Source: Pseudogemmobacter bohemicus
GTDB taxonomy: Bacteria; Pseudomonadota; Alphaproteobacteria; Rhodobacterales; Rhodobacteraceae
NCBI RefSeq assembly: GCF_003290025.1
Contig: NZ_QNHG01000002.1
Coordinates: forward strand, 1,124,976-1,188,975
Length of the DNA: 64,000 bases
Direction: 5' to 3'
The notes beneath the pieces were generated by a model. It was not told where the DNA came from and made no database searches. It worked only from the letters and a program-made list of their open reading frames with translations. Within the stretch, counting starts at the first letter, position 1; the number at the start of each line of letters is the position of its first letter. Position numbers and translations under genes: made by a program. Below are positions 16,299 through 24,794 of this stretch, one piece after another.

Positions 16299-17335
16299 GC
16301 GCGGCGGGGCCAATGGTCTTGCGGCTGGGTGGCTTCAGCCTGGTCTGGCGGCCGCGTTCGGTGCTTGTCTGCGCGCTTTTGCTGCTGGTCTGCGCCGTGC
16401 TTGGCCTTGTGCTTTTGGGCAGCGGCTCGGCCCGGCTGTCCCCGGCCGGGGTCTGGGCGGGGCTTACTGGCAGTGGCGATGAGACCACCAGCCGCCTTGT
16501 TGCCCGCATCCGGCTGCCGAGGCTGGTCACCGCCGCCCTGGTCGGCGCCTGTCTTGGCATGGCGGGGGCGGTGTTCCAGTCGCTGTCGCGGAATGCGCTC
16601 GGCTCGCCCGATGTGATCGGCTTCACCACCGGAGCCGCCAGCGGCGCCATCGTCCAGATCATCCTCTTCAACGCAGGCGCGCTGCAGACGGCGATTGCGT
16701 CGGTGGTATCCGGTGTGATCACGGCGCTGGTGGTGCTGACGCTTTCGCATAGCAGGGCGCAGGGACGCGGTGGCGGCTACCGGCTGATCCTCGTTGGGAT
16801 CGGGATGGGGGCGCTGCTTTCCGGGCTGAACACGCTGTTGATGGTCAGCGGGGATCTGGAACGCGCGATGTCGGCGCAGATCTGGCTGGCAGGCACGCTG
16901 AATGCCAGGAACTGGAGCCATGTCTGGACGGCGCTGATCGGGCTGGCGGTATTCGCGCCGCTGGTCCTGTGGAATGCGCGGCGGCTGATGGTGATGGCGA
17001 TGGGCGATGATATGGCGCGCCAGCTGGGGGTGAATGTGGGACGGGCGCGGCTGGTTCTGGTGCTGGCCTCGGTCGGGCTGACCTCGGTTGCCACCGCCTG
17101 CACCGGGCCGATTGCCTTCATCGCGCTGGCGGGGCCGCAGCTGGCGCGGGGGCTGACGCGGTCGCCGGATGTGCCGGTGGTGGCGGGGGCATTGGCTGGC
17201 GCGGTGTTGCTGGTTGGCGCGGATCTGGTCAGCCAGAATGCGCCCTTTGGCCTGGCAATGCCGATCGGGCTGACCACGGGCTTTCTGGGCGGGCTTTATC
17301 TGGTGGTGTTGATCCTGACATCCCGCAAGATATAG
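16295..17335 (+). CDS. fecD: Iron-siderophore ABC permease, FecCD family (second subunit)
   Basis: A 346-residue polytopic permease similar in plan to its upstream partner. It has RIRLPRLVTAALVGACLGMAGAVFQSLSRNALGSPDVIGFTTG near residue 70, as in FepG/FecD proteins, and CTGPIAFIALAGPQLARGLTRS near 270. It closes the sip-fecB-fecC-fecD operon. The stop codon is followed two bases later by the left end of a decayed IS element, so the natural terminator of the operon has probably been displaced. Confidence 0.93.
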   Translation: MSAAGPMVLRLGGFSLVWRPRSVLVCALLLLVCAVLGLVLLGSGSARLSPAGVWAGLTGSGDETTSRLVARIRLPRLVTAALVGACLGMAGAVFQSLSRNALGSPDVIGFTTGAASGAIVQIILFNAGALQTAIASVVSGVITALVVLTLSHSRAQGRGGGYRLILVGIGMGALLSGLNTLLMVSGDLERAMSAQIWLAGTLNARNWSHVWTALIGLAVFAPLVLWNARRLMVMAMGDDMARQLGVNVGRARLVLVLASVGLTSVATACTGPIAFIALAGPQLARGLTRSPDVPVVAGALAGAVLLVGADLVSQNAPFGLAMPIGLTTGFLGGLYLVVLILTSRKI

Positions 17336-17337
17336 CC

Positions 17338-18175
17338 AGGGTCAGGCCCCATTGATTGTTTCTTTGGTGCATCGGAGGGGTTCAGAAGGCCCTGCTGATG
17401 CGCAATCTTTTCTGGCTGACGCAGGCGCAGAGGGCACGGCCTGAGCCGTTTTTCTCCAGGAGCCATAGCCGCCACCGCGTCGATGACCACCGCGTTCTCA
17501 GCAGAACAATATTAATCAATAACAATGGCTTGTGCTGGTGTGACACGCCCTGCGAATACGGCCCACCGAAGACATTTTGCAACCGATGGAAGCGCCGGAG
17601 CAGGATGGGGAGCTCATCCGAATGCTGCATGGCCTGGCGGCTGAGGCTGCCGACGGGCAGACGATCGTGACTGATGGACCTGTCTGTAAGCGCATCGCAG
17701 GGCCTCCAGCCTGCGGGTGAAAAAGGGGGAGCCGAAGAGAGGCGAGGCCACCTGATAGGGCGCATCAAGGGCGGTATGAACGCCAAACTCCACGCCGTTG
17801 CCGATGTACAGGGCCGCCCGATCCGCCTGTTTGCCACCGCAGGCCCGGTCAGCGATTACAGCGGGGCCGCCGCTTGGCTCGTGCCGCTTTCCTGAGGCGG
17901 AGTGGATGCGGGCGGATCAGGGCTACGATGCCGGCTGGCTCAGAGATGCGTTGAAAGACAAGGGGATAAGAGTCTGCATCCCAGGCCGGAAAACGCGCAA
18001 GAAAGCCATTCGATACAACAAACGCCGAAACCGCATCGGGATCATGTGCGGAAGGCTCAAGGCCAGGCGGCGTATCGCCACCCGTTACGGCAGATGCCCC
18101 ATCGTCTTCCCGTCAGCCATCGCTCTCGCCGCAACCGTCCTGTTCTGGTTTTAATGGTGAATGAGCCTGGAGCCT
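17338..18175. mobile_element. Decayed IS5-family insertion sequence
   Basis: About 840 bases fill the gap between the fecD stop and the stop of the convergent OYE-family gene. Diverged terminal inverted repeats can be seen: AGGGTCAGGCCCCATTGA at the left, and the reverse complement of the right end AGGCTCCAGGCTCATTCA. These agree at most positions, allowing one gap. The interior carries a frameshifted transposase relic. It is not the same element as the intact IS at 62758-63607. Confidence 0.75.
17398..18154 (+). pseudogene. IS5-family transposase, frameshifted relic
   Basis: Recognisable transposase pieces lie in successive different frames. MRNLFWLTQAQRARPEPFF to EYGPPKTFCNRWKR is in frame 1. 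A short ELIRMLHGLAAEAADGQT piece is in frame 3. HLIGRIKGGMNAKLHAVAD to ATAGPVSDYSGAAAW is in frame 1. MRADQGYDAGWLRDALKDKG to GRLKARRRIATRYGRCPIVF is in frame 2. The order matches an IS5-family DDE transposase, but the first catalytic D region is lost (reads into a stop) and at least three frameshifts are needed, so it is dead. Confidence 0.85.
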
Positions 18176-20132
18176 AGAGGGCGCGACCGGCCAGCATTCC
18201 CTCATAAACCGCCTCTTCCGCAGTGCGTGGCGTCTCGCAATCGCCAATTGCGTGGCATTCGATCCCCAGGGCGGCTATCTCGCCGCGCAGCCCGTCAAAG
18301 GGCAGATGTCCGGTCGAGAGCACCAGCATATCCACGCCCTCAAACGCGATGGGCAGGTCCGAGGCTGTATGCTGCATGAAGACCGTATCGCCAAAGCAGC
18401 CGATCAGCCGCGCATAGGGCGTGACCCGCACGCCAAGCCGATGCAGCGAGGCCGCCGTCGCATCGCGGACATAAAACGGCAGCGCTTCGCCCATATAAAG
18501 CCCGTTCACGGCCAGATCGACGCCGGCGCCTTCGCGGGCCATCAGCTCCGCCACGCCCGGCCCGATCCAGTCGGACCGCCAGTCGGCAACGACCAGTTTC
18601 GAGCCGGGTTTCACCTCGCGCCGCAGGATCTGCCAGGCGGTGGCGATGCGGATTTCTCCATCCGTTTCAAAAGGCGGCAGGTAGGGCGTGGCGCCGGTCG
18701 CCAGCACCACCGCATCGGGGGCGATATCGCGCAGCATCGCCGCATCAACGCGGGTGTTTTTGCGGATGGTCACCCCGGCCAGCTCGCATTCGCGGGCAAG
18801 ATTGGTTGCGATGCCGCCAAATTCGGTGCGATGCGGCAAGAGCTGCGCCAGCAGCGCCTGGCCGCCAAGGCGCGGCGCGGCCTCGAACAGCGTAACCTGA
18901 TGGCCGCGCTCTGCCGCCACGGCAGCCGCTTTCAGCCCCGCCGGGCCGCCGCCGATCACCATCACCCTGCGCGCCCGCAGGGGTGCGGGATGCGCGCCGA
19001 AAACCGTCTCGCGCCCGGTCTCGGGATGCTGGATGCAAGAGATCGGCAGGCCCCGGTGGAAATGGTGGATACAGGCCTGATTGCAGCCGATACAGGCGCG
19101 GATATCGTCGAACCGGCCCTGATCGGCCTTGACCGGCATCTCGGGGTCGCAGATCAGCGCGCGGGTCATGCCGCAGCCATCGGCCTCGCCTTTGGCGATG
19201 ACCTGTTCCGCCTCTTGCGGCTGGTTGATGCGGCCGACGATGAAAACCGGCACCTGCAACGCGGCTTTGAACGCCCGCGCCTCGGGCGCGGCATAGGCGG
19301 CCTGGAAATTCATCGGCGGGGCGATATGGACCGCGCCACCCAAAGTCGCCGAAGTACCGATGGTGACGGAAAGATAGTCGATCCGCGCGCCCAGCCCCTT
19401 TGCCGCCGCCAGCGTCTCGGCATTGGTCAGGCCGGCCTCGTCTTTCTCGCTGGCCGAGATCCTGAGGCCGATGATGAAATCCTCCGCCGTCGCGGCCCGC
19501 ATCGCATCCAGAACATCCGCCATGAATTTCAGACGGTTGCCGTCCGAGCCGCCATAGTCATCCTGGCGCCGGTTGACGCGCGGGTTCAGAAACTGTGCCG
19601 GCAGATAGCCATGCGAGGCGACCAGCTCCACCCCATCCAGCCCCGCCTGATACATCCGCCGTGCCGCATCGGCATAGCCCCGGGTGATCCCGGCGATCAT
19701 CGCAGCATCCATCTCACGCGGCATATTGCGGAATCGCTCATTCGGGGTGGCCGAGGCGGAATACGCCACGGCGAGCAGGCCATTCGCGCTTTCCATGATC
19801 TCGCGCCCGGGATGAAAGAGCTGCGAGACCACCCGCGCGCCATGGGCGTGGCAGCGGCGCGCCAGTTCCGCATAGCCCGGGATGCAGTCATCCGAAGTCG
19901 CCATGATCAGATGCGAGGTATAGCGCGCCGTCTCATGCACGCCGGCCACCTGGGTCACGATCAAGCCGGTGCCGCCTTTGGCGCGGGCCTCCTGATAGGC
20001 GATATAGGCCTCGTTTATGAGGCCATGCTCGGGCAGGCAGGTGTCATGCCCGGTCGAGATGATGCGGTTGCGGATTTCGCGTCCCCGGATTGTGAGCGGG
20101 CGGAAGAGGTTCGGAAACATCACATCTGTCAT
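18174..20132 (-). CDS. NADH:flavin oxidoreductase of the OYE/trimethylamine dehydrogenase family (N-demethylase or dienoyl-CoA-reductase-like)
   Basis: A 652-residue iron-sulfur flavoprotein. Residues 5-345 are an OYE TIM barrel (FRPLTIRGREIRNRIIST, HGYLPAQFLNPRVNRRQDDYGGS with the family catalytic histidine/tyrosine area). CIGCNQACIHHFHRGLPISC (about 350-370) supplies four cysteines for the 4Fe-4S cluster. Residues 385-650 are a dinucleotide-binding half (VMVIGGGPAGLKAA, VVLATGATPYLPP). The layout matches trimethylamine/dimethylamine dehydrogenases, N-methylproline demethylases and FadH. An XRE-cupin regulator is divergent, and a methylated-amine substrate fits the neighbourhood better than fatty acids, but this is not proven. 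The stop codon lies within the right terminal repeat of the decayed IS. Confidence 0.85.
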   Translation of the reverse strand: MTDVMFPNLFRPLTIRGREIRNRIISTGHDTCLPEHGLINEAYIAYQEARAKGGTGLIVTQVAGVHETARYTSHLIMATSDDCIPGYAELARRCHAHGARVVSQLFHPGREIMESANGLLAVAYSASATPNERFRNMPREMDAAMIAGITRGYADAARRMYQAGLDGVELVASHGYLPAQFLNPRVNRRQDDYGGSDGNRLKFMADVLDAMRAATAEDFIIGLRISASEKDEAGLTNAETLAAAKGLGARIDYLSVTIGTSATLGGAVHIAPPMNFQAAYAAPEARAFKAALQVPVFIVGRINQPQEAEQVIAKGEADGCGMTRALICDPEMPVKADQGRFDDIRACIGCNQACIHHFHRGLPISCIQHPETGRETVFGAHPAPLRARRVMVIGGGPAGLKAAAVAAERGHQVTLFEAAPRLGGQALLAQLLPHRTEFGGIATNLARECELAGVTIRKNTRVDAAMLRDIAPDAVVLATGATPYLPPFETDGEIRIATAWQILRREVKPGSKLVVADWRSDWIGPGVAELMAREGAGVDLAVNGLYMGEALPFYVRDATAASLHRLGVRVTPYARLIGCFGDTVFMQHTASDLPIAFEGVDMLVLSTGHLPFDGLRGEIAALGIECHAIGDCETPRTAEEAVYEGMLAGRAL

Positions 20133-20180
20133 GGCTGCCCGGGCTCCTGGGTGGCGGTCGCGGCAGGTTTGACAGCGCGA

Positions 20181-20206
20181 GTAAAAAAATCAATAGTATT
20201 TTTTAC
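20181..20206. promoter_or_regulatory. Candidate XRE-cupin operator in the divergent promoter
   Basis: AT-rich dyad GTAAAAAA-N10-TTTTTTAC midway in the 98-base gap between the OYE-family gene and the XRE-cupin regulator. It stands out from the GC-rich surroundings and is the only symmetrical element there, which suits an autoregulated divergent pair. Confidence 0.6.
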
Positions 20207-20230
20207 CAGCCATAGCGGGGGATCTGCCAG

Positions 20231-20854
20231 ATGAAGCCGGATGAGCCGCGCCTGCGCGCTGTCGCCCCAATGGAAGGCCGTATCGAAGGCCAGATTGCGG
20301 GACGGGTCCTGGGTGAGCGGCTGCGCGAATTGCGCAAACGGCGCAAACAGACGCTGGCACAGCTGGCAGCGGGGGCGGGGCTGTCGATCGGCTATCTCAG
20401 CCAGATCGAGCGCGATCTGGCCGAGCCCTCGATCAACGCACTGGTCGCCATCGCACAGCATCTGGGCGTGACGGTGCAATGGTTCTTTGCCGGCGACGAA
20501 CATCCGGTGCCCGAGGCAGAACAGGGCTATGTCATCCGCCGCGCCAACCGCTTGCAGGTCGCCTATGCGGGCGGGGCGGTGGATGAATTGCTGACGCCCC
20601 GCATGTCGATGGCGGTCGAGATGATCCGCTCCTGCCTGCCGCCCGGCGCCGAGGCGCAGGATGCCTATAGCCATGACGGCGATGAGGTCGGGCTGGTGCT
20701 TTCGGGGCAGCTGGATCTCTGGGTCGGTACACGCCAGTTCCGGCTGGAGGCCGGAGACAGCTTTTCCTTCGCCTCACGCGAGCCGCATCGCTACCGCAAT
20801 CCCGGCCCCTCGGATACCGAGGTGATCTGGGCGATCAGCCCGCCGGGATATTGA
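20231..20854 (+). CDS. XRE-family transcriptional regulator with C-terminal cupin domain
   Basis: A 207-residue regulator. The HTH at about 25-80 reads LGERLRELRKRRKQTLAQLA then LSIGYLSQIERDLAEPSINALVAIA, a classic helix-turn-helix-XRE. The cupin spans about 120-205 (GDEVGLVLSGQLDLWVG, GDSFSFASREPHRYRNPGPSDTEVIWAISPP), a small beta-barrel that senses a metabolite. Such proteins often control amine or amino-acid catabolism. It is divergent from the OYE-family demethylase-like gene with an AT-rich dyad in between, so it most likely controls that gene and itself. Confidence 0.9.
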   Translation: MKPDEPRLRAVAPMEGRIEGQIAGRVLGERLRELRKRRKQTLAQLAAGAGLSIGYLSQIERDLAEPSINALVAIAQHLGVTVQWFFAGDEHPVPEAEQGYVIRRANRLQVAYAGGAVDELLTPRMSMAVEMIRSCLPPGAEAQDAYSHDGDEVGLVLSGQLDLWVGTRQFRLEAGDSFSFASREPHRYRNPGPSDTEVIWAISPPGY

Positions 20855-20995
20855 CGCGCCGCCTGATCGGTTGCCGAGACGATGTTTCCGGGGAAGAAGA
20901 TGTGAAGGGGGGTGAATTTGGCCCACCACCCCCCCTCAGGGGTCCGGATCCCTCCTGAGAGAGCTTGCTGGAAGCATCCGGATAACAGTTTTCAC

Positions 20996-21009
20996 TGTTA
21001 GCGCTATCA
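20996..21009. promoter_or_regulatory. LacI-family operator upstream of the LacI regulator gene
   Basis: TGTTAGCGCTATCA departs at one base from the perfect LacI-type palindrome TGTTAGCGCTAACA, with the central CG step typical of LacI operators. A second half-site, GCGCTAACA, is at 21049-21057. Together they lie 75-136 bases before the regulator start, fitting autoregulation. The 20855-20990 segment before it holds a GGGGGGTG/CACCCCCC hairpin but no gene. Confidence 0.65.
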
Positions 21010-21131
21010 TTAGCAAAGGATTACTGCCTGTTCAAGCCCCTCCTGAGGCGCTAACAATCGGAAAAGCGCAGTTGCCAGAAAGCGGCGGGGGCAGGCCTCC
21101 AACCGCCAGAGCCCCGCCAGAGGATCATGCA

Positions 21132-22169
21132 TTGACCAGACCGACGCCTCCCGAACCGCACCGCGCCCTGACCCTTCGCGACGTCTCCGAGGCTTCCGGG
21201 GTCAGCGAGATGACGGTCAGCCGGGTGCTGCGGAACCGTGGCGATGTGTCCGACGCGACGCGGGAAAAGGTGTTGGAGGCGGCGCGGCGCCTTGGCTATG
21301 TGCCCAATAAGATCGCCGGCGCCCTGGCCAGCCAGCGGGTGAACCTGGTTGGCGTGGTGATTCCCTCGCTGTCGAATATGGTCTTCCCCGAGGTGATGAC
21401 GGGCATTTCAAAGACGCTGGAGGATACCGGGCTGCAACCGGTGGTCGGCGTCTCGAATTACCAGGCCGACCGGGAAGAGCAGGTCATCTACGAGATGCTG
21501 TCCTGGCGGCCTTCGGGGCTGATCGTGGCAGGGCTGGAGCACAGCGAGGCCGCGATGGCAATGCTGGCCCAGGCGGGGATCCCCATCGTCGAGATCATGG
21601 ATATCGACGGCAAGCCGGTCGACAGCATGGTCGGAATCTCGCATCGCCGTGCGGGGCGCAAGATGGCCGAGGCGATTATCGCCGCGGGCTATCGTAAGAT
21701 CGCCTTTCTCGGCACCCATATGCCCACCAATGACCACCGGGCGCGCAAGCGTCTGGAAGGGTTCGAAGAGGCGCTGGCGGCGGCGGGCCTGTCGCTGGTG
21801 GACCGCGAATTCTATTCCGGCGGCTCGGCGCTCGCCAAGGGGCGCGAGATGACCGAGACCCTGCTGAAACGCCGCCCGGATGTCGATTTCCTCTATTACT
21901 CCAATGACATGATCGGGGCGGGCGGGCTGCTCTGGTGCCTGGAAAAGGGGCTTGACGTGCCCGGGCAGATCGGGCTTGCCGGGTTCAACGGGGTCGAGCT
22001 GCTTGACGGTCTGCCGCGCCGGCTGGCGACGATGGATGCCTGTCGGCTGGAAACCGGCGTGGCGGCGGCCGAGATCATCGCCGGCAAACGCCATAGCGGG
22101 GTGATCGGCGGCGAGGTGATCGAGTTCGAGCCGAAGCTCCAGCCCGGCGATACGATCCGCAAGGCGTGA
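21132..22169 (+). CDS. LacI-family transcriptional regulator
   Basis: A 345-residue repressor-type protein. The N-terminal LacI HTH reads TLRDVSEASGVSEMTVSRVLR with the hinge helix at KIAGALASQRVNLVGVVIPS. A periplasmic-binding-protein-like sensor follows from about 60 to 330 (GLIVAGLEHSE, HRRAGRKMAEAIIAAGYRKIAFLG, DFLYYSNDMIGAGGLLWCLE). It most resembles gluconate-operon repressors (GntR/IdnR type). The best start is TTG 21132 with AGAGGA seven bases upstream; an upstream TTG at 21072 gives a low-complexity extension. No sugar transport or catabolic gene lies beside it, so it is an orphan here, with a good operator upstream. Confidence 0.88.
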   Translation: MTRPTPPEPHRALTLRDVSEASGVSEMTVSRVLRNRGDVSDATREKVLEAARRLGYVPNKIAGALASQRVNLVGVVIPSLSNMVFPEVMTGISKTLEDTGLQPVVGVSNYQADREEQVIYEMLSWRPSGLIVAGLEHSEAAMAMLAQAGIPIVEIMDIDGKPVDSMVGISHRRAGRKMAEAIIAAGYRKIAFLGTHMPTNDHRARKRLEGFEEALAAAGLSLVDREFYSGGSALAKGREMTETLLKRRPDVDFLYYSNDMIGAGGLLWCLEKGLDVPGQIGLAGFNGVELLDGLPRRLATMDACRLETGVAAAEIIAGKRHSGVIGGEVIEFEPKLQPGDTIRKA

Positions 22170-22497
22170 GCTGCGGAAAGCGGGCAGGGGGCGCTGCCCC
22201 TGTCTGTGGCAGGTTTCAACAGGGTTGATACTTCGGGAACCGCATGGGTATTCGCCGGCAATTGCGCCATGATGGTTCAATGAAATACTAAATTAAATCA
22301 ATGAATTATTAGCAGCATTGGGCGTTGAGAGCGTATTTGAGGGACCTGTTCAGGTTCCCTTTTCCGTCAAACATGAGGTGCTGGCTTAACGGTAAGCGGA
22401 TCCAGCGCCCCCTTCGGGCCTGCCTCCTGATCGCTTTATTGGGCATGGGGATTGTTGGTATAGGGGCTCTCCATGGAGAAGACAGTGGAGGTCCTCC
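22170..22497. other. Intergenic stretch, no gene seen
   Basis: About 330 bases between the LacI gene and the decayed relaxase. Open frames here are short, overlap on both strands and resemble no family. Base composition becomes more AT-rich around 22270-22320, unlike the flanks, which fits imported or decaying DNA. Confidence 0.5.
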
Positions 22498-23240
22498 ATG
22501 TCTGTCTGTCTGCAATTTGCCAATCCTGAACCTGTCTCCGCTGCTCAGCACCTGGTCGTGTTGCGCTTTGCCGGACTCCAGCCGCATGATCTCGGGTATG
22601 ACAATCGCCGGGGTGGTGATCTGTCCCATGTTGACCCGAATGCTTTTGATCAGAACGAGGTGCTGCTGGCCGGATCCGGCTGACGACAGAAACTGCGCGA
22701 CGAGGTGACGGACGCGCGCTTCAGGAACCGCAAGAACAGGTCGCGGCGCTGCTGGCGAAGTCGCGGAAAAAGGCGGCGCAGGAGGTGCCTGGCCTCGGCC
22801 CGATAGACCCCTGGCAGAAATGCGATGCGTTGCGCGAGGGGGTTTTGACCGTGAACAAGGCCTGGTTCGGGGGCACGGGTCACGCCGGCCGGGATCAGAA
22901 CAAGCTTGATCTCTTCAGGAAACGGCCGTGGCTTTTCTGGAGGAACATTTCCCGCACGGCCAGCAGCGCTATGCCGGCGGCCAGGGCGACGAGGAAGCCT
23001 GGGGCATCCATTTCGTGGTGGCGGTCTGGCGCGAAAGGGGCACGGCAAACCGGGGCAGTCAGATACTTCCGCAGGTCGTGATGAACCCGCTGCTCGCCAG
23101 TGACGAACATACCCGGACGCTGGCCGGCGATGCATTCGATGATCCTGGCCTGACGCGCGGAGAGCCCTGCGCGGAAGCACGGCATGCGGCCCGGCGGGCA
23201 AGGGTGGATCTGTCCGAGGTGAAGCAACTTGTCGCGCCCT
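22498..23240 (+). pseudogene. Decayed MobV/Mob_Pre-like plasmid mobilisation relaxase
   Basis: Three pieces in frames 1, 3 and 2 read in order as one relaxase. The first piece is LVVLRFAGLQPHDLGYDNRR to GGDLSHVDPNAFDQNEVLL (22498-22683, ending in a stop). The second is DPWQKCDALREGVLTVNKAW to FGGTGHAGRDQNK (about 22720-22920). The third is AFLEEHFPHGQQRYAGG then DEEAWGIHFVVAVWRE and TANRGSQILPQ (from 22931). The last piece contains the DExxxxIHxVVxVW pattern expected around the MobV His/Glu active site. At least two frameshifts and an early stop make it nonfunctional. Family recall is from memory; a profile search would settle it. It indicates that plasmid or integrative-element DNA was once here. 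Confidence 0.55.
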
Positions 23241-23565
23241 TGAAATGGCGTACCCTGCAGATCGAAGCAGGTGTTCAGGCCAGGAAGGGGGCTGCTGCGT
23301 GGGCGGAAGAGGGGGATCGTCACGAAGGCGCAGGGCCAGGCGGGATCCGGAAATCGCGCAAGCGGGTCACCCGCGATTCAAAGGCCCTTAATCATCCCGA
23401 TCCTAAGGCGGACAGCAATCTCGGGACGATTTTGTGTGACCTGCATATATGACGCAAAGCGGAAGCAATAATCTGCAAATAATTGATTTTAAATTAAAAT
23501 AATTCACGACTATCGTGAAATATCCCCACCGGAGGCTTCCGCAGCTGCCACCGGCGGGGGGATGC
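23241..23565. other. Intergenic stretch, no gene seen
   Basis: Possible tail of the decayed relaxase up to a stop near 23452, then an AT-rich run (about 23460-23520) with no coding signal. It forms the right border of the mobile-relic patch before core-type genes resume. Confidence 0.4.
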
Positions 23566-24663
23566 TCATTTCCAGCTTACATGGTCATCTTTTGTGCAGC
23601 CGAAGGGGGCGTTCTGGTCTCCGAACCGCTCTTCCAGCTTGCCGCAGGCCCAGAGATTTATGGGCTCCGGCATCATGGCGTTGATTTCCATGCCGAGCGG
23701 ATCATGCGAGTTCGAGCTGCCTGTCACATACCAGAGCCACCAGCCAAGTGCTGCCAGAACGAAGAAGAGCAGCACACCAAGCCCGGTCAGCAGATTACGC
23801 AAGAAACCGCCGCCGGTTTTTTTCGCCGCAGCCTCGCTGTGTTGCGACTGGCCAAATCTCGCGGCCTCCTCGCGGTCCAGCAGTGCCAGCGCGTCACGGC
23901 GTTCCTGATCTGTCAGGTCGATCCGCGTCAGGCTCCGGTCGAGCAGGGCCGGCAGCGGTGAGCCGGTGCCCCGCACGCCAAGACCATAGCCATTGCCCTG
24001 GTCATCCCAGACCATCAGCGGTTCCTCACCCTTGCGCAGGGTCGTCGTCAGCACCGGTTTCGGCTGGTCCCTGTCATGGTAGCTGATCTGCGTCGCGCCG
24101 CGCAGCTTTTGCATATTGGTGATCTGAAGCGGCAGCAGCGTCATGCGCGAAGGCTGTGCCAGCGCGCGTGAGGCCTTGCCTGCCCGCATGCGCTGCCAGA
24201 GGATCGCTGCCGCGCCGCCAAAAAACAGCAGCCCGAACGCGGCCAGCATCAGGATACGGTTCCAGATCTTTTCAACACCAAGGCTCAGCGTTGCCAGATG
24301 CGGTTTGTCGCCCGAGATCACCACATCGACCCAGTAATCTCCGCTGTGGAAATCGACGAACATCAGCTTGATGTCGGATTCGTAACGCTGGCCTTCGTAG
24401 TTATAGGCCACATTGGCCTCGCAATCGGTGAAGATGGCCTTGCGGGTGGTGCATTGGCCATTCTGGATCTCACTGTCCGCGACTGTCACGGGGTTCTGGC
24501 TGATCTGCCAGTCGCGCCAGATGTCGGGGGCCTGCCACCAGGTCAGAAAACCGCCGATCACCAGCATGACGAGAACCATGAACAGCGCGGCGCCCGGAGG
24601 GGAGATGCTGCCGGGTGTCAGTTTCAGCGGGCGGTCGGGAAGGGTCAGGTCTGTATAAGCCAT
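23566..24663 (-). CDS. Membrane protein of unknown function
   Basis: A 365-residue protein I do not recognise with certainty. It has a short N-terminus, a transmembrane segment at about 25-43 (AALFMVLVMLVIGGFLTWW), and an exposed domain with three or four cysteines (NGQCTTRKAIFTDCEANVAYNYEG). A second membrane segment lies at about 133-157, a cytoplasmic region at 160-290, and a third membrane segment near 292-312, followed by a short tail with two cysteines. The domain plan (small beta-rich loop between two membrane helices) is reminiscent of DUF3592-type proteins. It stands alone on the minus strand, with low-key promoter space after mtaB. Confidence 0.7.
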   Translation of the reverse strand: MAYTDLTLPDRPLKLTPGSISPPGAALFMVLVMLVIGGFLTWWQAPDIWRDWQISQNPVTVADSEIQNGQCTTRKAIFTDCEANVAYNYEGQRYESDIKLMFVDFHSGDYWVDVVISGDKPHLATLSLGVEKIWNRILMLAAFGLLFFGGAAAILWQRMRAGKASRALAQPSRMTLLPLQITNMQKLRGATQISYHDRDQPKPVLTTTLRKGEEPLMVWDDQGNGYGLGVRGTGSPLPALLDRSLTRIDLTDQERRDALALLDREEAARFGQSQHSEAAAKKTGGGFLRNLLTGLGVLLFFVLAALGWWLWYVTGSSNSHDPLGMEINAMMPEPINLWACGKLEERFGDQNAPFGCTKDDHVSWK

Positions 24664-24743
24664 TGGACTCGTAACTCTGCGTGATTTTTCGGCAAACTGT
24701 CACGCAATGGTGACCAGTCCCAGAGGGAAAGTGATTTCATCAG

Positions 24744-24790
24744 GAAAACCGGACCCTCCGCTGCTGTGCGAGCGGGGTGGTCAGGTCCGG
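24744..24790 (-). terminator. Intrinsic terminator of mtaB
   Basis: On the minus strand, outer arms CCGGACC/GGTCCGG and inner arms CCGCT/AGCGG form a long hairpin followed by TTTTCC, starting five bases after the mtaB stop. Confidence 0.75.
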
Positions 24791-24794
24791 ATTG

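Noticed and set aside
18252-20234. Long open frame opposite the OYE-family gene
   Set aside because: Antisense shadow; composition and lack of family pattern show it is not coding.
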